A stretch of DNA of 64,000 nucleotides from the NCBI RefSeq assembly GCF_001544515.1, contig NZ_FCOL02000015.1:1-64000 (forward strand), read 5' to 3'. Each line of letters begins with the position of its first letter. The first letter of the stretch is position 1. Below the pieces are notes generated by a model. It worked only from the letters and a program-made list of their open reading frames with translations, did no database searches and was not told where the DNA came from. This DNA comes from Caballeronia terrestris. Lineage in GTDB: Bacteria; Pseudomonadota; Gammaproteobacteria; Burkholderiales; Burkholderiaceae. The translations under genes were made by a program, and so were the position numbers. Below, in pieces: positions 43,881 to 51,907 of the stretch.

Positions 43881-44537
43881 ATGCTCGTGTCCACGTTCGA
43901 CGAACCGCTTCGCCCGCATGATCTTTTGTGGGTCTCAGGGCCTGACGACATCCGTTCGATAGCGGAATTGCCGTCGTGGGCTTCGCGCGAATGGCTCTTG
44001 CAAGCGCCGGTAGTCGTGCGGCGCGAAGCGGTTAGCGAAGTTGCCGTCGTACCGGTCGGATTGCGCGGACGGGCGCGCAGCGAGCGATTTGCGGCTTACG
44101 TTTCGCATGAACGCATCGTTCGTCGCGTCACGCCCGAGGCGCTTGCCGAGGGCCGCGCGTGGCACACGAATGCAGCACTTGCGGACGTGCCCTGCGTGCA
44201 AGCACTGAGCCGCATCGCGCCCGAACTCGATCGGCTTCGCTTGACGTGGGGCATCACTGGCAGCGTCGGCTTTGCGCTGGCGAGCGGCGTCAGCACGTTG
44301 CGACAGGACAGCGATCTCGATCTACTGCTGCGTTCACCGAAGCCCTTTCCGCGCGATGAAGCCCGCTCGCTTCTCGCGTTGCTGCAAGCGTCCCCCGCGC
44401 GCATCGACATGCAGATCGACACGGGCCACGGTGGCTTCGCTCTCGCGGAGTGGGCGGGTTTAGCCGATCGCGTGCTGCTCAAGACGGCGCACGGCCCCGT
44501 GCTCGTATCCGATCCGTGGGGCACCGACGCATCATGA
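43881..44537 (+). CDS. mdcG: Phosphoribosyl-dephospho-CoA transferase
   Basis: 218 residues. It transfers the prosthetic group made by MdcB onto MdcC Ser25. A nucleotidyltransferase-type motif, GSVGFALASG...QDSDLDLLL, lies around residues 125-148 with the DxD pair. N-terminal PHDLLWVSGPDD fits MdcG. Stop overlaps mdcH (ATGA). Confidence 0.92.
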   Translation: MLVSTFDEPLRPHDLLWVSGPDDIRSIAELPSWASREWLLQAPVVVRREAVSEVAVVPVGLRGRARSERFAAYVSHERIVRRVTPEALAEGRAWHTNAALADVPCVQALSRIAPELDRLRLTWGITGSVGFALASGVSTLRQDSDLDLLLRSPKPFPRDEARSLLALLQASPARIDMQIDTGHGGFALAEWAGLADRVLLKTAHGPVLVSDPWGTDAS

Positions 44538-45460
44538 GCGTCCTCTTCACTTTCCCCGGCCAGGGCGCGCAACGCGCGGGCATGCTGCACGCGCTGCCCG
44601 CTCACGCCGAAACTACGCGCACACTCGGAGAAGCCAGCGACGCGCTGGGCTACGACGCCCGCTCGCTCGACGATGCCGCCACGCTCCGCTCCACCGTCGC
44701 GGTGCAGCTGTGCCTGCTGATCGCTGGCGTCGCAGAGGCTCGCGTGCTGCGCGCCCACGGCCACGAACCCGACATGGTCGCGGGATTGTCGATCGGCGCG
44801 TATCCGGCCGCCGTGATCGCAGGCGCCCTCGACTACGCCGATGCTGTGAAGCTCGTCGAATTGCGCGGCCAGTTGATGGAAACCGCGTATCCGAGCGGCT
44901 ACGGCATGACGGCGATCATCGGCATGACGCAGCGGGCGATCGAACGGCTGATCGCGCAGGTGAACAGCGATGTTTTCCTCGCGAACATCAATGCGGAAAC
45001 GCAGATGGTCGTCGCGGGCAGCGATGCCGCGATGCAACGCCTCTCCACGCTCGCAATCGAGCAAGGCGCGCAACGCTGCGAGCGTCTCGACGTCGCCGTT
45101 CCCTCGCATTGCGCGTTGCTCGACGCACCCGCCGCCGCGCTCGCCGATGCATTCAAAAACGTCGTCATGAAAAGGCCGCGCATCGTGTATCTGAGCAGCA
45201 GCATCGCGCGGCCGGTTTTCGATGGCGCGCGCCTCGCGACCGATCTCGCAAGCAACATGGCGCATCAAGTGCGCTGGCACGACACGATGCGGCTCGCGTG
45301 GGAACGTGACGCGCGCCTCGCGATCGAGATGCCACCCGCCAACGTGCTGACCCGCCTGACGAGCGCGACCTTCAACGAAGGCATCGCGGTAAGTTGCAGC
45401 GAGACGGCGCTGCCGGACCTCGGCGCTTTGATCGAGCGGGAACGCGCACGCTCGACTTGA
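44534..45460 (+). CDS. mdcH: Malonate decarboxylase epsilon subunit (malonyl-CoA transacylase)
   Basis: 308 residues of the FabD-like acyltransferase fold. Starts VLFTFPGQGAQRAGML; nucleophile Ser86 in GLSIGAYPA and catalytic His in VPSHCALLD. MdcH malonylates the carrier to start the cycle. The GLSIG form and operon position distinguish it from fatty-acid FabD. Last gene of the operon, ending 3 bp before the convergent mdcR. Confidence 0.92.
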   Translation: MSVLFTFPGQGAQRAGMLHALPAHAETTRTLGEASDALGYDARSLDDAATLRSTVAVQLCLLIAGVAEARVLRAHGHEPDMVAGLSIGAYPAAVIAGALDYADAVKLVELRGQLMETAYPSGYGMTAIIGMTQRAIERLIAQVNSDVFLANINAETQMVVAGSDAAMQRLSTLAIEQGAQRCERLDVAVPSHCALLDAPAAALADAFKNVVMKRPRIVYLSSSIARPVFDGARLATDLASNMAHQVRWHDTMRLAWERDARLAIEMPPANVLTRLTSATFNEGIAVSCSETALPDLGALIERERARST

Positions 45461-45463
45461 ACG

Positions 45464-46378
45464 TCAGCCGGTGCTTCGCGTGCGCAACCGGCAGACGGCC
45501 ATCAACGCAAGCAGATTCGGATCGCGCTCGCGGGCGCGCAGGAAGCTGACCCCGATCGTCTGCCGCATCAGGTATTGCGGCTTGAGCGGGATGAGTTGCA
45601 CCTTATCGCCGAACACACCGCGCACGCGGCCCGGCAATAGCGTATAGCCGACACCACCGCTCACCAGATTCATCAGCGAAAAGATATCGCCGACGCGCAT
45701 GGTGACCTTCGGCGTGAAATCCGCGACGCGAAACGCTTCGATAAATCCGCGATACGTGACGAAGCCGTCGCCGAGCGAGACGAAGGTTTCGTCGCGGCAA
45801 TCCTGCAAGTCGATGGCTTCCTGCTTCGCATACGGCGAGCCGGCAGGCGCCGCGAAAAAAATGTCGTCTTCGAAGAGCGGAATCGATTCGACTTCGGGAT
45901 CGGCGTCGGGCAAGGCCATCAGCGCGGCATCGATGGCGCCTTGCTTGAGCTTGTCGAGCAGTTCGGCGTTCGAGCCGAGCGCGAGTTCGACCTGCAGCGT
46001 CGGTCGCCGCACCTTGATATCCACGACGATGCCGGGCACCGTCTGGATCGTCAGCGAATAGAGCGAGCCGATCTTCAGCCGGTCCGACGAATAGCCCGCC
46101 GCCTCGCGCGTCGCGCGGATGCCGTCGGACATCAGCGTGATCACTTCCTGCGCGACGTCGGCGAGCATCTGCGCCGCTTCCGTCGACTTGAGGTTGCGGC
46201 CTTCATGCCGGAAGAGCGCGCAGCGCACGCCCTGTTCGAGCGAATGCAACGCCCGATGCACACTGACGGTGCTCACGTTCAGCGCCTCGGCCGCCTTCGA
46301 GAGGTTGCCCGTCTCCATGAATGCGAGCAGGACTTCCAGCTTGCGAAAGGTGATCTCCTCGTCGATACGGTCGCGCAT
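45464..46378 (-). CDS. mdcR: LysR regulator of malonate use
   Basis: 304 residues. DNA-binding domain ITFRKLEVLLAFMETGNLSKAAEALNVSTVSVHRALHSLEQG, recognisably the MdcR form, shown here in parts: LLAFMETGNLSKAAEAL and VSVHRALHSLEQ. The effector domain ends LLPGRVRGVFGDKVQLIPLKPQYLMRQTIGVSF. Convergent with the operon it presumably activates. Confidence 0.88.
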   Translation of the reverse strand: MRDRIDEEITFRKLEVLLAFMETGNLSKAAEALNVSTVSVHRALHSLEQGVRCALFRHEGRNLKSTEAAQMLADVAQEVITLMSDGIRATREAAGYSSDRLKIGSLYSLTIQTVPGIVVDIKVRRPTLQVELALGSNAELLDKLKQGAIDAALMALPDADPEVESIPLFEDDIFFAAPAGSPYAKQEAIDLQDCRDETFVSLGDGFVTYRGFIEAFRVADFTPKVTMRVGDIFSLMNLVSGGVGYTLLPGRVRGVFGDKVQLIPLKPQYLMRQTIGVSFLRARERDPNLLALMAVCRLRTRSTG

Positions 46379-46442
46379 TTCGTTCCATGCAAAGGTTGAA
46401 ACCGGCCATTATCGGCTCGCGGCCGAACGGGACAAAATAGCG

Positions 46443-47774
46443 TTAACCCCCGTTCGGGTCGAGGTCCTTCATCACGAGCCGCGCTTCCAGTCCGCCGCCT
46501 TGCCGGTTGTGCAGCGTGAGCGTGGCGTTCATCGCGAGCGTGAGCTGACGCGCGATTGCGAGGCCCAGACCCGTGCCGCCGGTGTGACGGTTGCGCGATC
46601 CTTCCAGTCGATAGAACGGCTCGAACACCGCCTCAAGCGATTCGGCCGGGATGCCCGGACCGCGATCGAGCACGGAGATCATCACCTCGCGCCCTTCCAG
46701 CCTGGCGAGCCTGATCTCGGCCTCGCCGCCAAACTTCAGCGCGTTATCGGTCAGATTGCCGACGATCCGCCGCAGCGCCTGCGGCCGCGTCACGAGCGGC
46801 GCATCGAGGCGGCCTTCCAGCGACACCGTCTTGCCCGCATCGATGTAATCGAGGACGAGGCTGTCGAAGAGAGCGTCCGGATCGATGCGGCAAGGCACTT
46901 CGGTGGCGCCATGCATCGTGCGCGCGTACGTCACGCCTTCCTTCACGAGCGTTTCCATCTCCTGCAAATCCTGCTGCAGCTTGCTACCCTGCGCGCTGTC
47001 GTCCATCACGTCGACGCGCAGGCGCATGCGCGTGATCGGCGTCTGCAAGTCGTGCGAGATTGCCGCGAGAATCTGCATGCGCTCGGTCATGTAAGTTGCG
47101 ACGCGGTCCTGCATCGCGTTGAATGCCCGCGCGGCGCGTGCCACTTCGTCCGGTCCGTCTTCGGGCAGACGGTCGGCCTTGAGGTCGGGGCCGAGCGTAT
47201 CGGCGGCGAGCGCGAGCTGCTTGAGCGGCCGCGTGGCGAGCCGCACCGCGAGCCAGCAGCACGCGGCGAGCACCACCAGTTGCAGCACGAGCACGAGCGG
47301 CAGCCAGCGCGAAAGCGGCGCACCCGACATCGGCCGCATGTCGATCGTCAGCGGCGAGCCGTCGGACAAGCGCAGGTGGACTTGCAGGCGCTCGGCGTCG
47401 CCGGGGATCGCGTTCACGGTCAGCGGATAGCGCTTGCCGATGCCGTCCGCGATCGATTCGGCCACCCGCGCCGAAAGCTGCGCATCGGGCGGGCCGCCGC
47501 TCTCGCCCGGTTCGAGCATGAAGCTGTAGCTGCGCCGCGCGAGCCGGGGCAGCCACTCGGCGCGCTCGGCTGGCGGCAGGTGATCGAGCAGCGCGACCGA
47601 GCTCGCGACCTCGCGCTCGATGTATCCCATCATCACGTTGGTCATCGTCTGGTCGCGCTCGGTCATCGTGAGCCAGAACGACATCGTCTGCGCAAGCGCG
47701 AGGCCGACGAACAGGATCAGCGCTAGCCTCGCGAACAGCGTGCGTGGCCAGTGGAGCAGCGAGTGCAGGTTCAT
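46443..47774 (-). CDS. Sensor histidine kinase
   Basis: 443 residues. Two membrane segments (about 12-30 and 157-178) flank a periplasmic domain; then HAMP (ATRPLKQLALAADTLG), phospho-acceptor His241 in AISHDLQTPITRM, the N box in GNLTDNALKFGGE, and G boxes LDRGPGIP and GGTGLGLAIAR. EnvZ-like class. The ATG overlaps the stop of the response-regulator gene. The neighbouring redox genes suggest it senses envelope thiol or oxidant stress; no sensory Cys or haem motif is obvious in its periplasmic part. Confidence 0.92.
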   Translation of the reverse strand: MNLHSLLHWPRTLFARLALILFVGLALAQTMSFWLTMTERDQTMTNVMMGYIEREVASSVALLDHLPPAERAEWLPRLARRSYSFMLEPGESGGPPDAQLSARVAESIADGIGKRYPLTVNAIPGDAERLQVHLRLSDGSPLTIDMRPMSGAPLSRWLPLVLVLQLVVLAACCWLAVRLATRPLKQLALAADTLGPDLKADRLPEDGPDEVARAARAFNAMQDRVATYMTERMQILAAISHDLQTPITRMRLRVDVMDDSAQGSKLQQDLQEMETLVKEGVTYARTMHGATEVPCRIDPDALFDSLVLDYIDAGKTVSLEGRLDAPLVTRPQALRRIVGNLTDNALKFGGEAEIRLARLEGREVMISVLDRGPGIPAESLEAVFEPFYRLEGSRNRHTGGTGLGLAIARQLTLAMNATLTLHNRQGGGLEARLVMKDLDPNGG

Positions 47775-48511
47775 CGCAGGCCTTCCTTCGGCACGACCTC
47801 GGCGGAGAACACGTAGCCTTCGCTGCGCAGCGTCTTGATGTAGCGCGGCTCGCGCGCGACATCCCGCAGACGCTGGCGCAGGCGGCTCACGAGCAGGTCG
47901 ATCGAGCGGTCGAACTGATCGGCCTGACGGCCTTGCGTCAGATTGAGCAACTGGTCGCGCGTCAGCACGCGCTGCGGATGATCGAGGAAGACGCGCAGCA
48001 GCCGGTACTCCGCGCCCGAAAGCGCGACCATCGTGCCTTCGGCGTCGAGCAGATGGCGCGCGGTGGTGTCGAGCCTCCAGTCGCCGAAGCCCAGTATCTG
48101 GGCCGATTCGGTCACTTCCATGCCGGGCGGCAGCATGCGCACGCGACGCAGCACCGCGCGGATGCGCGCCAGCAGCTCGCGCACGGCAAACGGCTTGGCG
48201 AGGTAATCATCGGCGCCCATCTCCAGCCCGACGATGCGATCCGCCTCCTCGCTGCGCGCCGTGAGCATCAGAACCGGCACCGCGCGGAACCTGCCGGCGC
48301 GCAGTTCGCGACACAGCACGAGGCCGTCTTCGCCGGGCATCATGAGGTCGAGCACGATCAGATCGGGCACGGCCTGTTCGAGCGCGGCGCGCATCTGCCG
48401 GCCGTTCGCGGCGAGCGACACGCGCATGCCGTTCTTCTCGAGATAGGTGGCGAGCAACTCGCGAATGCCTCGATCGTCATCGACGATCAGAACGTGGTCA
48501 GTGGTTTCCAT
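47771..48511 (-). CDS. OmpR-family response regulator
   Basis: 246 residues. Receiver with acidic pair DDD (11-13), phospho-acceptor Asp55 (LIVLDLMMPG) and Lys in DDYLAKPFAVREL; winged-helix output with LDHPQRVLTRDQLLN and SRLRQRLRDVAREPRYIKTLRSEGYVF. Coupled to the kinase gene. It is the natural candidate to bind the paired repeats at 49061-49158 and 50442-50537. Separated by only 6 bp from the small ORF upstream, so probably co-transcribed with the GFA gene. Confidence 0.93.
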   Translation of the reverse strand: METTDHVLIVDDDRGIRELLATYLEKNGMRVSLAANGRQMRAALEQAVPDLIVLDLMMPGEDGLVLCRELRAGRFRAVPVLMLTARSEEADRIVGLEMGADDYLAKPFAVRELLARIRAVLRRVRMLPPGMEVTESAQILGFGDWRLDTTARHLLDAEGTMVALSGAEYRLLRVFLDHPQRVLTRDQLLNLTQGRQADQFDRSIDLLVSRLRQRLRDVAREPRYIKTLRSEGYVFSAEVVPKEGLR

Positions 48512-48517
48512 TCGGGA

Positions 48518-48640
48518 TCATGCCCTTCTGCGTTTGACTTGCACCCGGCTCGGCGTAGTGAGCAGACACTGAACCGGATGCGCCAGTTCCGCCGCGATTC
48601 CGCCCGCGAGGAACGCGACGATCGACAGGAAGCGTCTCAT
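48518..48640 (-). CDS. 40-residue hydrophobic peptide coupled to GFA gene
   Basis: A small frame starting MRRFLSIVAFLAGGIAAELA, i.e. a basic start and one membrane or signal segment, followed by HPVQCLLTTPSRVQVKRRRA. Its ATG overlaps the GFA stop (ATGA), and it ends 6 bp before the response regulator. The coupling and signal-like N-terminus support translation; no family is recognised. It could also be fortuitous. Confidence 0.5.
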   Translation of the reverse strand: MRRFLSIVAFLAGGIAAELAHPVQCLLTTPSRVQVKRRRA

Positions 48641-49008
48641 GCGTCCTCCACCACGGAAGAACTGGCGCCATCGCCGATAGAGGCTTCGAGCGCATACGGA
48701 TCCACGCCTTCGATACAGCCGAGGTTCACGCGCCAGAGCAGCGGGTTCGAACGCGTCTGGTGAAACGGATAGATGCCGCAGTGCTTGCAGAAGTAGTGCT
48801 TTGCGACGCGCGTGTTGAACTGATACAGCGTGAGCGAATCCTCGCCGCTCAAAATCTTCAGTTCGCTCGCGGCGAACGGCGGCGACATCAGCGCGCCCTT
48901 GCGGCGACACAGGCTGCAGTTGCAGCGCATCGCGGGCTCGACAGGTGTGCGCACTTCGAAAGTGACGCGCCCGCAGTGACAGGACCCCTTCAGCAATCCG
49001 GCGTTCAT
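48637..49008 (-). CDS. GFA/CENP-V-type zinc protein
   Basis: 123 residues of the glutathione-dependent formaldehyde-activating (GFA) fold. Structural and catalytic zinc ligands are seen as CHCGRVTFEV, RCNCSLCRRKG and YFCKHCGIYPFHQTR. These proteins bind glutathione adducts; actual Gfa activity is rarely shown. ATG 49008 with GGAGAG upstream. First gene of the minus-strand unit containing the two-component system; its promoter region is shared with the CcdA-like gene. Confidence 0.85.
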   Translation of the reverse strand: MNAGLLKGSCHCGRVTFEVRTPVEPAMRCNCSLCRRKGALMSPPFAASELKILSGEDSLTLYQFNTRVAKHYFCKHCGIYPFHQTRSNPLLWRVNLGCIEGVDPYALEASIGDGASSSVVEDA

Positions 49009-49060
49009 ACGGCTCTCCTCGTTAAGCGATGTCTGCGTTATAGCGCCTATCGCGCGGCGC

Positions 49061-49158
49061 TTTGTATCGCAATGTATCTCGCGCCGTACGGGACACACAA
49101 CATTGCACGAAAGCCCCTTTTCCGACACATCCCGGATACGAGCGGGCCTTCAAATACA
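49061..49158. promoter_or_regulatory. Regulatory repeat R1 (GFA / CcdA divergent promoter)
   Basis: Shares TTTGTATCGCAATGTATC and ACACAACATTGCA plus in-phase GATAC and ATACA elements with R2 at 50442. The first 18 bp are a direct repeat TGTATC-N4-TGTATC (10-bp period); later copies are inverted. This fits a multi-site operator for an OmpR-type regulator, here serving both strands. Confidence 0.7.
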
Positions 49159-49184
49159 GCCATGCCCACCACCGGAGGGTCATC

Positions 49185-49901
49185 GTGCACAACCTCATCG
49201 AAACACCGCTCGCCTTTGCGGCGGGTCTCCTCACGATCGCATCGCCCTGCATTCTTCCGATCATGCCGATCCTGCTCGGCACATCGGTCGATCGTCCGGA
49301 TCGCGTGCGGCCGCTCTTCATTATCGCGGGCTTCATCCTGACCTTTGCGTCGTTTGCGATGCTGCTCGGCGCCGTCTCCAGCTCGGTGCACGTCGCGCAG
49401 CAGGCGCTGCGCAATTCCGCGATCGTGCTGCTCGCACTGTCCGGCTTCTTGCGCGTGTGGCCGCGTCCTTACGACTGGGCCGTCGCGCGCCTTCAGGAGC
49501 CGCTGCAACGCCTTTGGCCGGCTTCGCTCACGCCGGCCACCACCGGCAGCGGCAACGCGGGCGGCTTCGTGCTCGGGATGTCGCTCGGCGCGGTCTGGAC
49601 GCCGTGCGCCGGACCCGTGCTCGCTTCAATTCTAGTCCTGGTCGTGAAGGCGCAGGACGCCCAGTGGTCGGGGCTGCTGCTCGCCTTGTACGCGATCGGC
49701 GCCGCCATTCCGATGCTCGCGATCATCTACGGCGGGCAGTTCATGACTCAACGCGTACGGCTCCTGGCCCGTCACGCCCATCGCATTCAGCAGGTATTCG
49801 GCGTTCTGGTGATGCTGACCGCGCTCGCCATCTACCTGCAATACGACGTCCTGGCTTACGCCTGGATTGCCTCTTTCTTCCCTGCCCTCAAAGGACTTTG
49901 A
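49185..49901 (+). CDS. CcdA/DsbD-type thiol-electron transport membrane protein
   Basis: 238 residues with six membrane segments. LAFAAGLLTIASPCILPIMPILLG carries the first Cys-Pro in helix 1, and LGAVWTPCAGPVLASIL the second in helix 4, the CcdA pair that carries reducing power across the inner membrane. The GTG start at 49185 follows CGGAGGG. Directly followed by a periplasmic thioredoxin-like protein that it would reduce. Controlled from R1. Confidence 0.9.
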   Translation: MHNLIETPLAFAAGLLTIASPCILPIMPILLGTSVDRPDRVRPLFIIAGFILTFASFAMLLGAVSSSVHVAQQALRNSAIVLLALSGFLRVWPRPYDWAVARLQEPLQRLWPASLTPATTGSGNAGGFVLGMSLGAVWTPCAGPVLASILVLVVKAQDAQWSGLLLALYAIGAAIPMLAIIYGGQFMTQRVRLLARHAHRIQQVFGVLVMLTALAIYLQYDVLAYAWIASFFPALKGL

Positions 49902-49902
49902 C

Positions 49903-50433
49903 ATGCTCTCCCGACTCAAGACCGTCGCTGCCGCCGCCCTCGTCGCCGCAGCCGCCGTAGCCGGCACCGCCGCACACGCAGGCCCGCTCAAGACGAGCGC
50001 ACCCGCGCCGGAATTCACCGGCATCGACAAGTGGCTCAACAGCGAGCCGCTGACCTTGCAGCAGTTGCGCGGCAAGGTGGTGCTCGTCGACTTCTGGACC
50101 TACACGTGCATCAACTGCATCAACACGCTGCCTTACGTGAAAAGCTGGGACCAGAAGTACAAGGACCAGGGTCTGGTAGTGGTCGGCGTGCATACGCCCG
50201 AGTATCCATTCGAGCGCGACACCGGCAACGTCAAGACCGCGATCAAGCGCTTCGGCATCACGTATCCGGTCGCGCAGGACAACCGCTACGCGACGTGGAG
50301 CGCCTACGACAACCAGTACTGGCCCGCGTTCTATCTGATCGACAAGAAGGGACAGGTCGTCTACACGCACTTCGGCGAGGGCGATTACGCGCAGACCGAG
50401 GCGGCGATCAAAAACCTGCTGGCGCAAAAGTAG
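49903..50433 (+). CDS. Periplasmic DipZ-like thioredoxin
   Basis: 176 residues. Signal peptide to about residue 26 (GTAAHAG), then a thioredoxin fold with active site C69-I-N-C72 in DFWTYTCINCINTLPYV, the DipZ/TlpA-like form, and YPVAQDNRYATWSAYDNQYWPAFYLID near the cis-Pro. Likely the exported partner of the CcdA-like protein, one base after it. Peroxidase or thiol-repair role in the envelope is likely. Confidence 0.92.
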   Translation: MLSRLKTVAAAALVAAAAVAGTAAHAGPLKTSAPAPEFTGIDKWLNSEPLTLQQLRGKVVLVDFWTYTCINCINTLPYVKSWDQKYKDQGLVVVGVHTPEYPFERDTGNVKTAIKRFGITYPVAQDNRYATWSAYDNQYWPAFYLIDKKGQVVYTHFGEGDYAQTEAAIKNLLAQK

Positions 50434-50441
50434 GACGGGGT

Positions 50442-50537
50442 TTTGTATCGCAATGTATCCACCGCTTCGCCGATACACAACATTGCAAAACCCCCGTTTT
50501 ACTACACAAGCCAGATACGTCAGCGCGTTTTAATACA
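50442..50537. promoter_or_regulatory. Regulatory repeat R2 (upstream of DUF4148 gene)
   Basis: Second copy of the R1 repeat, beginning 8 bp after the thioredoxin stop and ending about 80 bp before the DUF4148 start. The shared blocks are in the same order and spacing as R1 (differences of 1-2 bp over 95 bp), which indicates conservation by function or a recent duplication. Confidence 0.7.
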
Positions 50538-50619
50538 TCAACGACGGATGACAAGCAGTTGCAGCGCAGTCGATGAAATCCGGGCGTCACATATCCACTA
50601 ATCGTTTAGGAGAAGCACC

Positions 50620-50850
50620 ATGAAAACCACCCTCGCCGCTTTGGCCTTTGCCGCTTTCGCCGTGTCCGGCTTCGCTAATGCCGCAACGACCTCGAATGCC
50701 GATCAAGCGGTCGCCGTGCAAACGCAGCAGGCCAACGCCAATCGCGCTGGCTACGCGCCGAAGACGCGCGCCGACGTGCGCCATGAACTGGTGCAGGCGC
50801 AGATGAACGGCCAGATCGCGGGCCTGCAAAACCTGTATCGCGGAAGCTAA
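50620..50850 (+). CDS. DUF4148 small secreted protein
   Basis: 76 residues. Signal peptide (MKTTLAALAFAAFAVSGFA, cleavage near ANAA) and a short DUF4148 body with KTRADVRHELVQAQMNGQIAGL. AGGAG precedes the ATG. Many Burkholderia encode several such proteins of unknown role, often under envelope-stress control. It is the first gene after R2. Confidence 0.88.
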   Translation: MKTTLAALAFAAFAVSGFANAATTSNADQAVAVQTQQANANRAGYAPKTRADVRHELVQAQMNGQIAGLQNLYRGS

Positions 50851-50897
50851 GTCGCCGCGCGCCATCCGGACACATTCAAACTCATTCGAGGTTCATC

Positions 50898-51182
50898 ATG
50901 ATCAAGCATTTCATCGCCGCCGCTCTCATCGCCACCACGGCTGCCGCCGCCGGCTCCGCCTTCGCCAGCAGCGGCTACGGCCCCGCGGCGCACTACGACC
51001 CGTCGGCGGGCGCACCCGCGTCGCAACGCGGCCCGAGCAGTCAGACGATTGGCATCGGACACGCTGACCTTCGCGCTTCTTCCGACGCTGGCACGCAGTC
51101 GTTCGGCGGCATGTCCGATGCGACGTCGGAGTCGGGCGTGCGCTTCACGAACGATATCCGCGCGACATTCGCGCATCACTAA
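50898..51182 (+). CDS. Small secreted protein, unknown function
   Basis: 94 residues. Signal peptide (IKHFIAAALIATTAAAAGSAFA) and a Gly/Ser/Ala-rich, low-complexity mature part (SSGYGPAAHYDPSAGAP...). No Cys. Between DUF4148 and the ohr remnant on the same strand, probably in the same R2-controlled unit. Function not known. Confidence 0.75.
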   Translation: MIKHFIAAALIATTAAAAGSAFASSGYGPAAHYDPSAGAPASQRGPSSQTIGIGHADLRASSDAGTQSFGGMSDATSESGVRFTNDIRATFAHH

Positions 51183-51205
51183 ACCAACCGGCAAGGAGTT
51201 CATTG

Positions 51206-51618
51206 ATGACCCGAATCGAAAAAGTGCTGTACACCGGCAAGACGCACACGACGGGCGTCGCGAAGGCGCATCGCGCAGTGCCGACGGCCGTCTCGACGTG
51301 AAGCTCTCGACGCCCGGCAAAGGCGACGGCACGAATCCCGAGCAGATGCTCGCGGCCGGCTGGTCGGCGTGTTTCATCGGCGCGATGGGGCTGGCGGCGG
51401 CGAAGCTGAAAGTCGCGCTTCCCGCCGATACCGCCGTCGACGCCGAAATCGATCTGGGCACGACCGATGGCGGTTATTTCCTGCAAGCACGGCTGAACGT
51501 GAGCCTGCCGGGTGTTACGCGCGAGGTCGCCGAGGCACTAGCGCACGCCGCGCACGAGACTTGCCCGTATTCGAAAGCGACGCGCGGCAACATTGATGTG
51601 GTGATCAACGTGGTGTGA
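51206..51618 (+). pseudogene. ohr: Organic hydroperoxide resistance protein, single-base frameshift
   Basis: AAGGAG precedes ATG 51206, giving MTRIEKVLYTGKTHTTG, the normal Ohr start. Near 51254-51258 one G is apparently missing (GGGCGTCGC where GGGCGGTCGC would restore the frame), so the native frame ends after 31 codons. The other frame carries the rest intact: REGASRSADGRLDVKLSTPG, peroxidatic Cys in GWSACFIGAM and resolving Cys in HETCPYSKAT. Either the gene is disrupted or the base is a sequencing error. Intact, it would detoxify organic hydroperoxides using dihydrolipoyl thiols. Confidence 0.85.
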
Positions 51619-51641
51619 CTTCGACGCTGCGATTGCTACAA

Positions 51642-51672
51642 AACGGCCGGCCTCATTTTGAGGCCGGCCGTT
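51642..51672 (+). terminator. Intrinsic terminator after ohr
   Basis: Stem of 13-14 bp, AACGGCCGGCCTC / GAGGCCGGCCGTT, loop about 3-5 nt, followed by CGCTTTTC. Closes the R2-controlled unit. Confidence 0.8.
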
Positions 51673-51907
51673 CGCTTTTCAGGGCTACGCGCAGGCTTGA
51701 ATGTCGCCTTCAGAACAGCATCAACGTCCTCCGATCCCCTCCCAATCCCTCTCCAGACATAGATACAAACCCTGAAGCGGCCTCACGACGTCGCTTTTGT
51801 GACAGATAACGACGATTGCGGATCAGCGGTTTCAGCATGCGCGGCGCTATCTTAGAAGCACAAAAACAAGATCACAAAACGAGCGCCCGCCAGGGCCAGG
51901 AGACAAA

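Noticed and set aside
44534..45460. FabD (fatty-acid malonyl transferase) as the identity of MdcH
   Set aside because: GLSIGAYPA, gene overlap with mdcG and the complete mdc operon favour MdcH.
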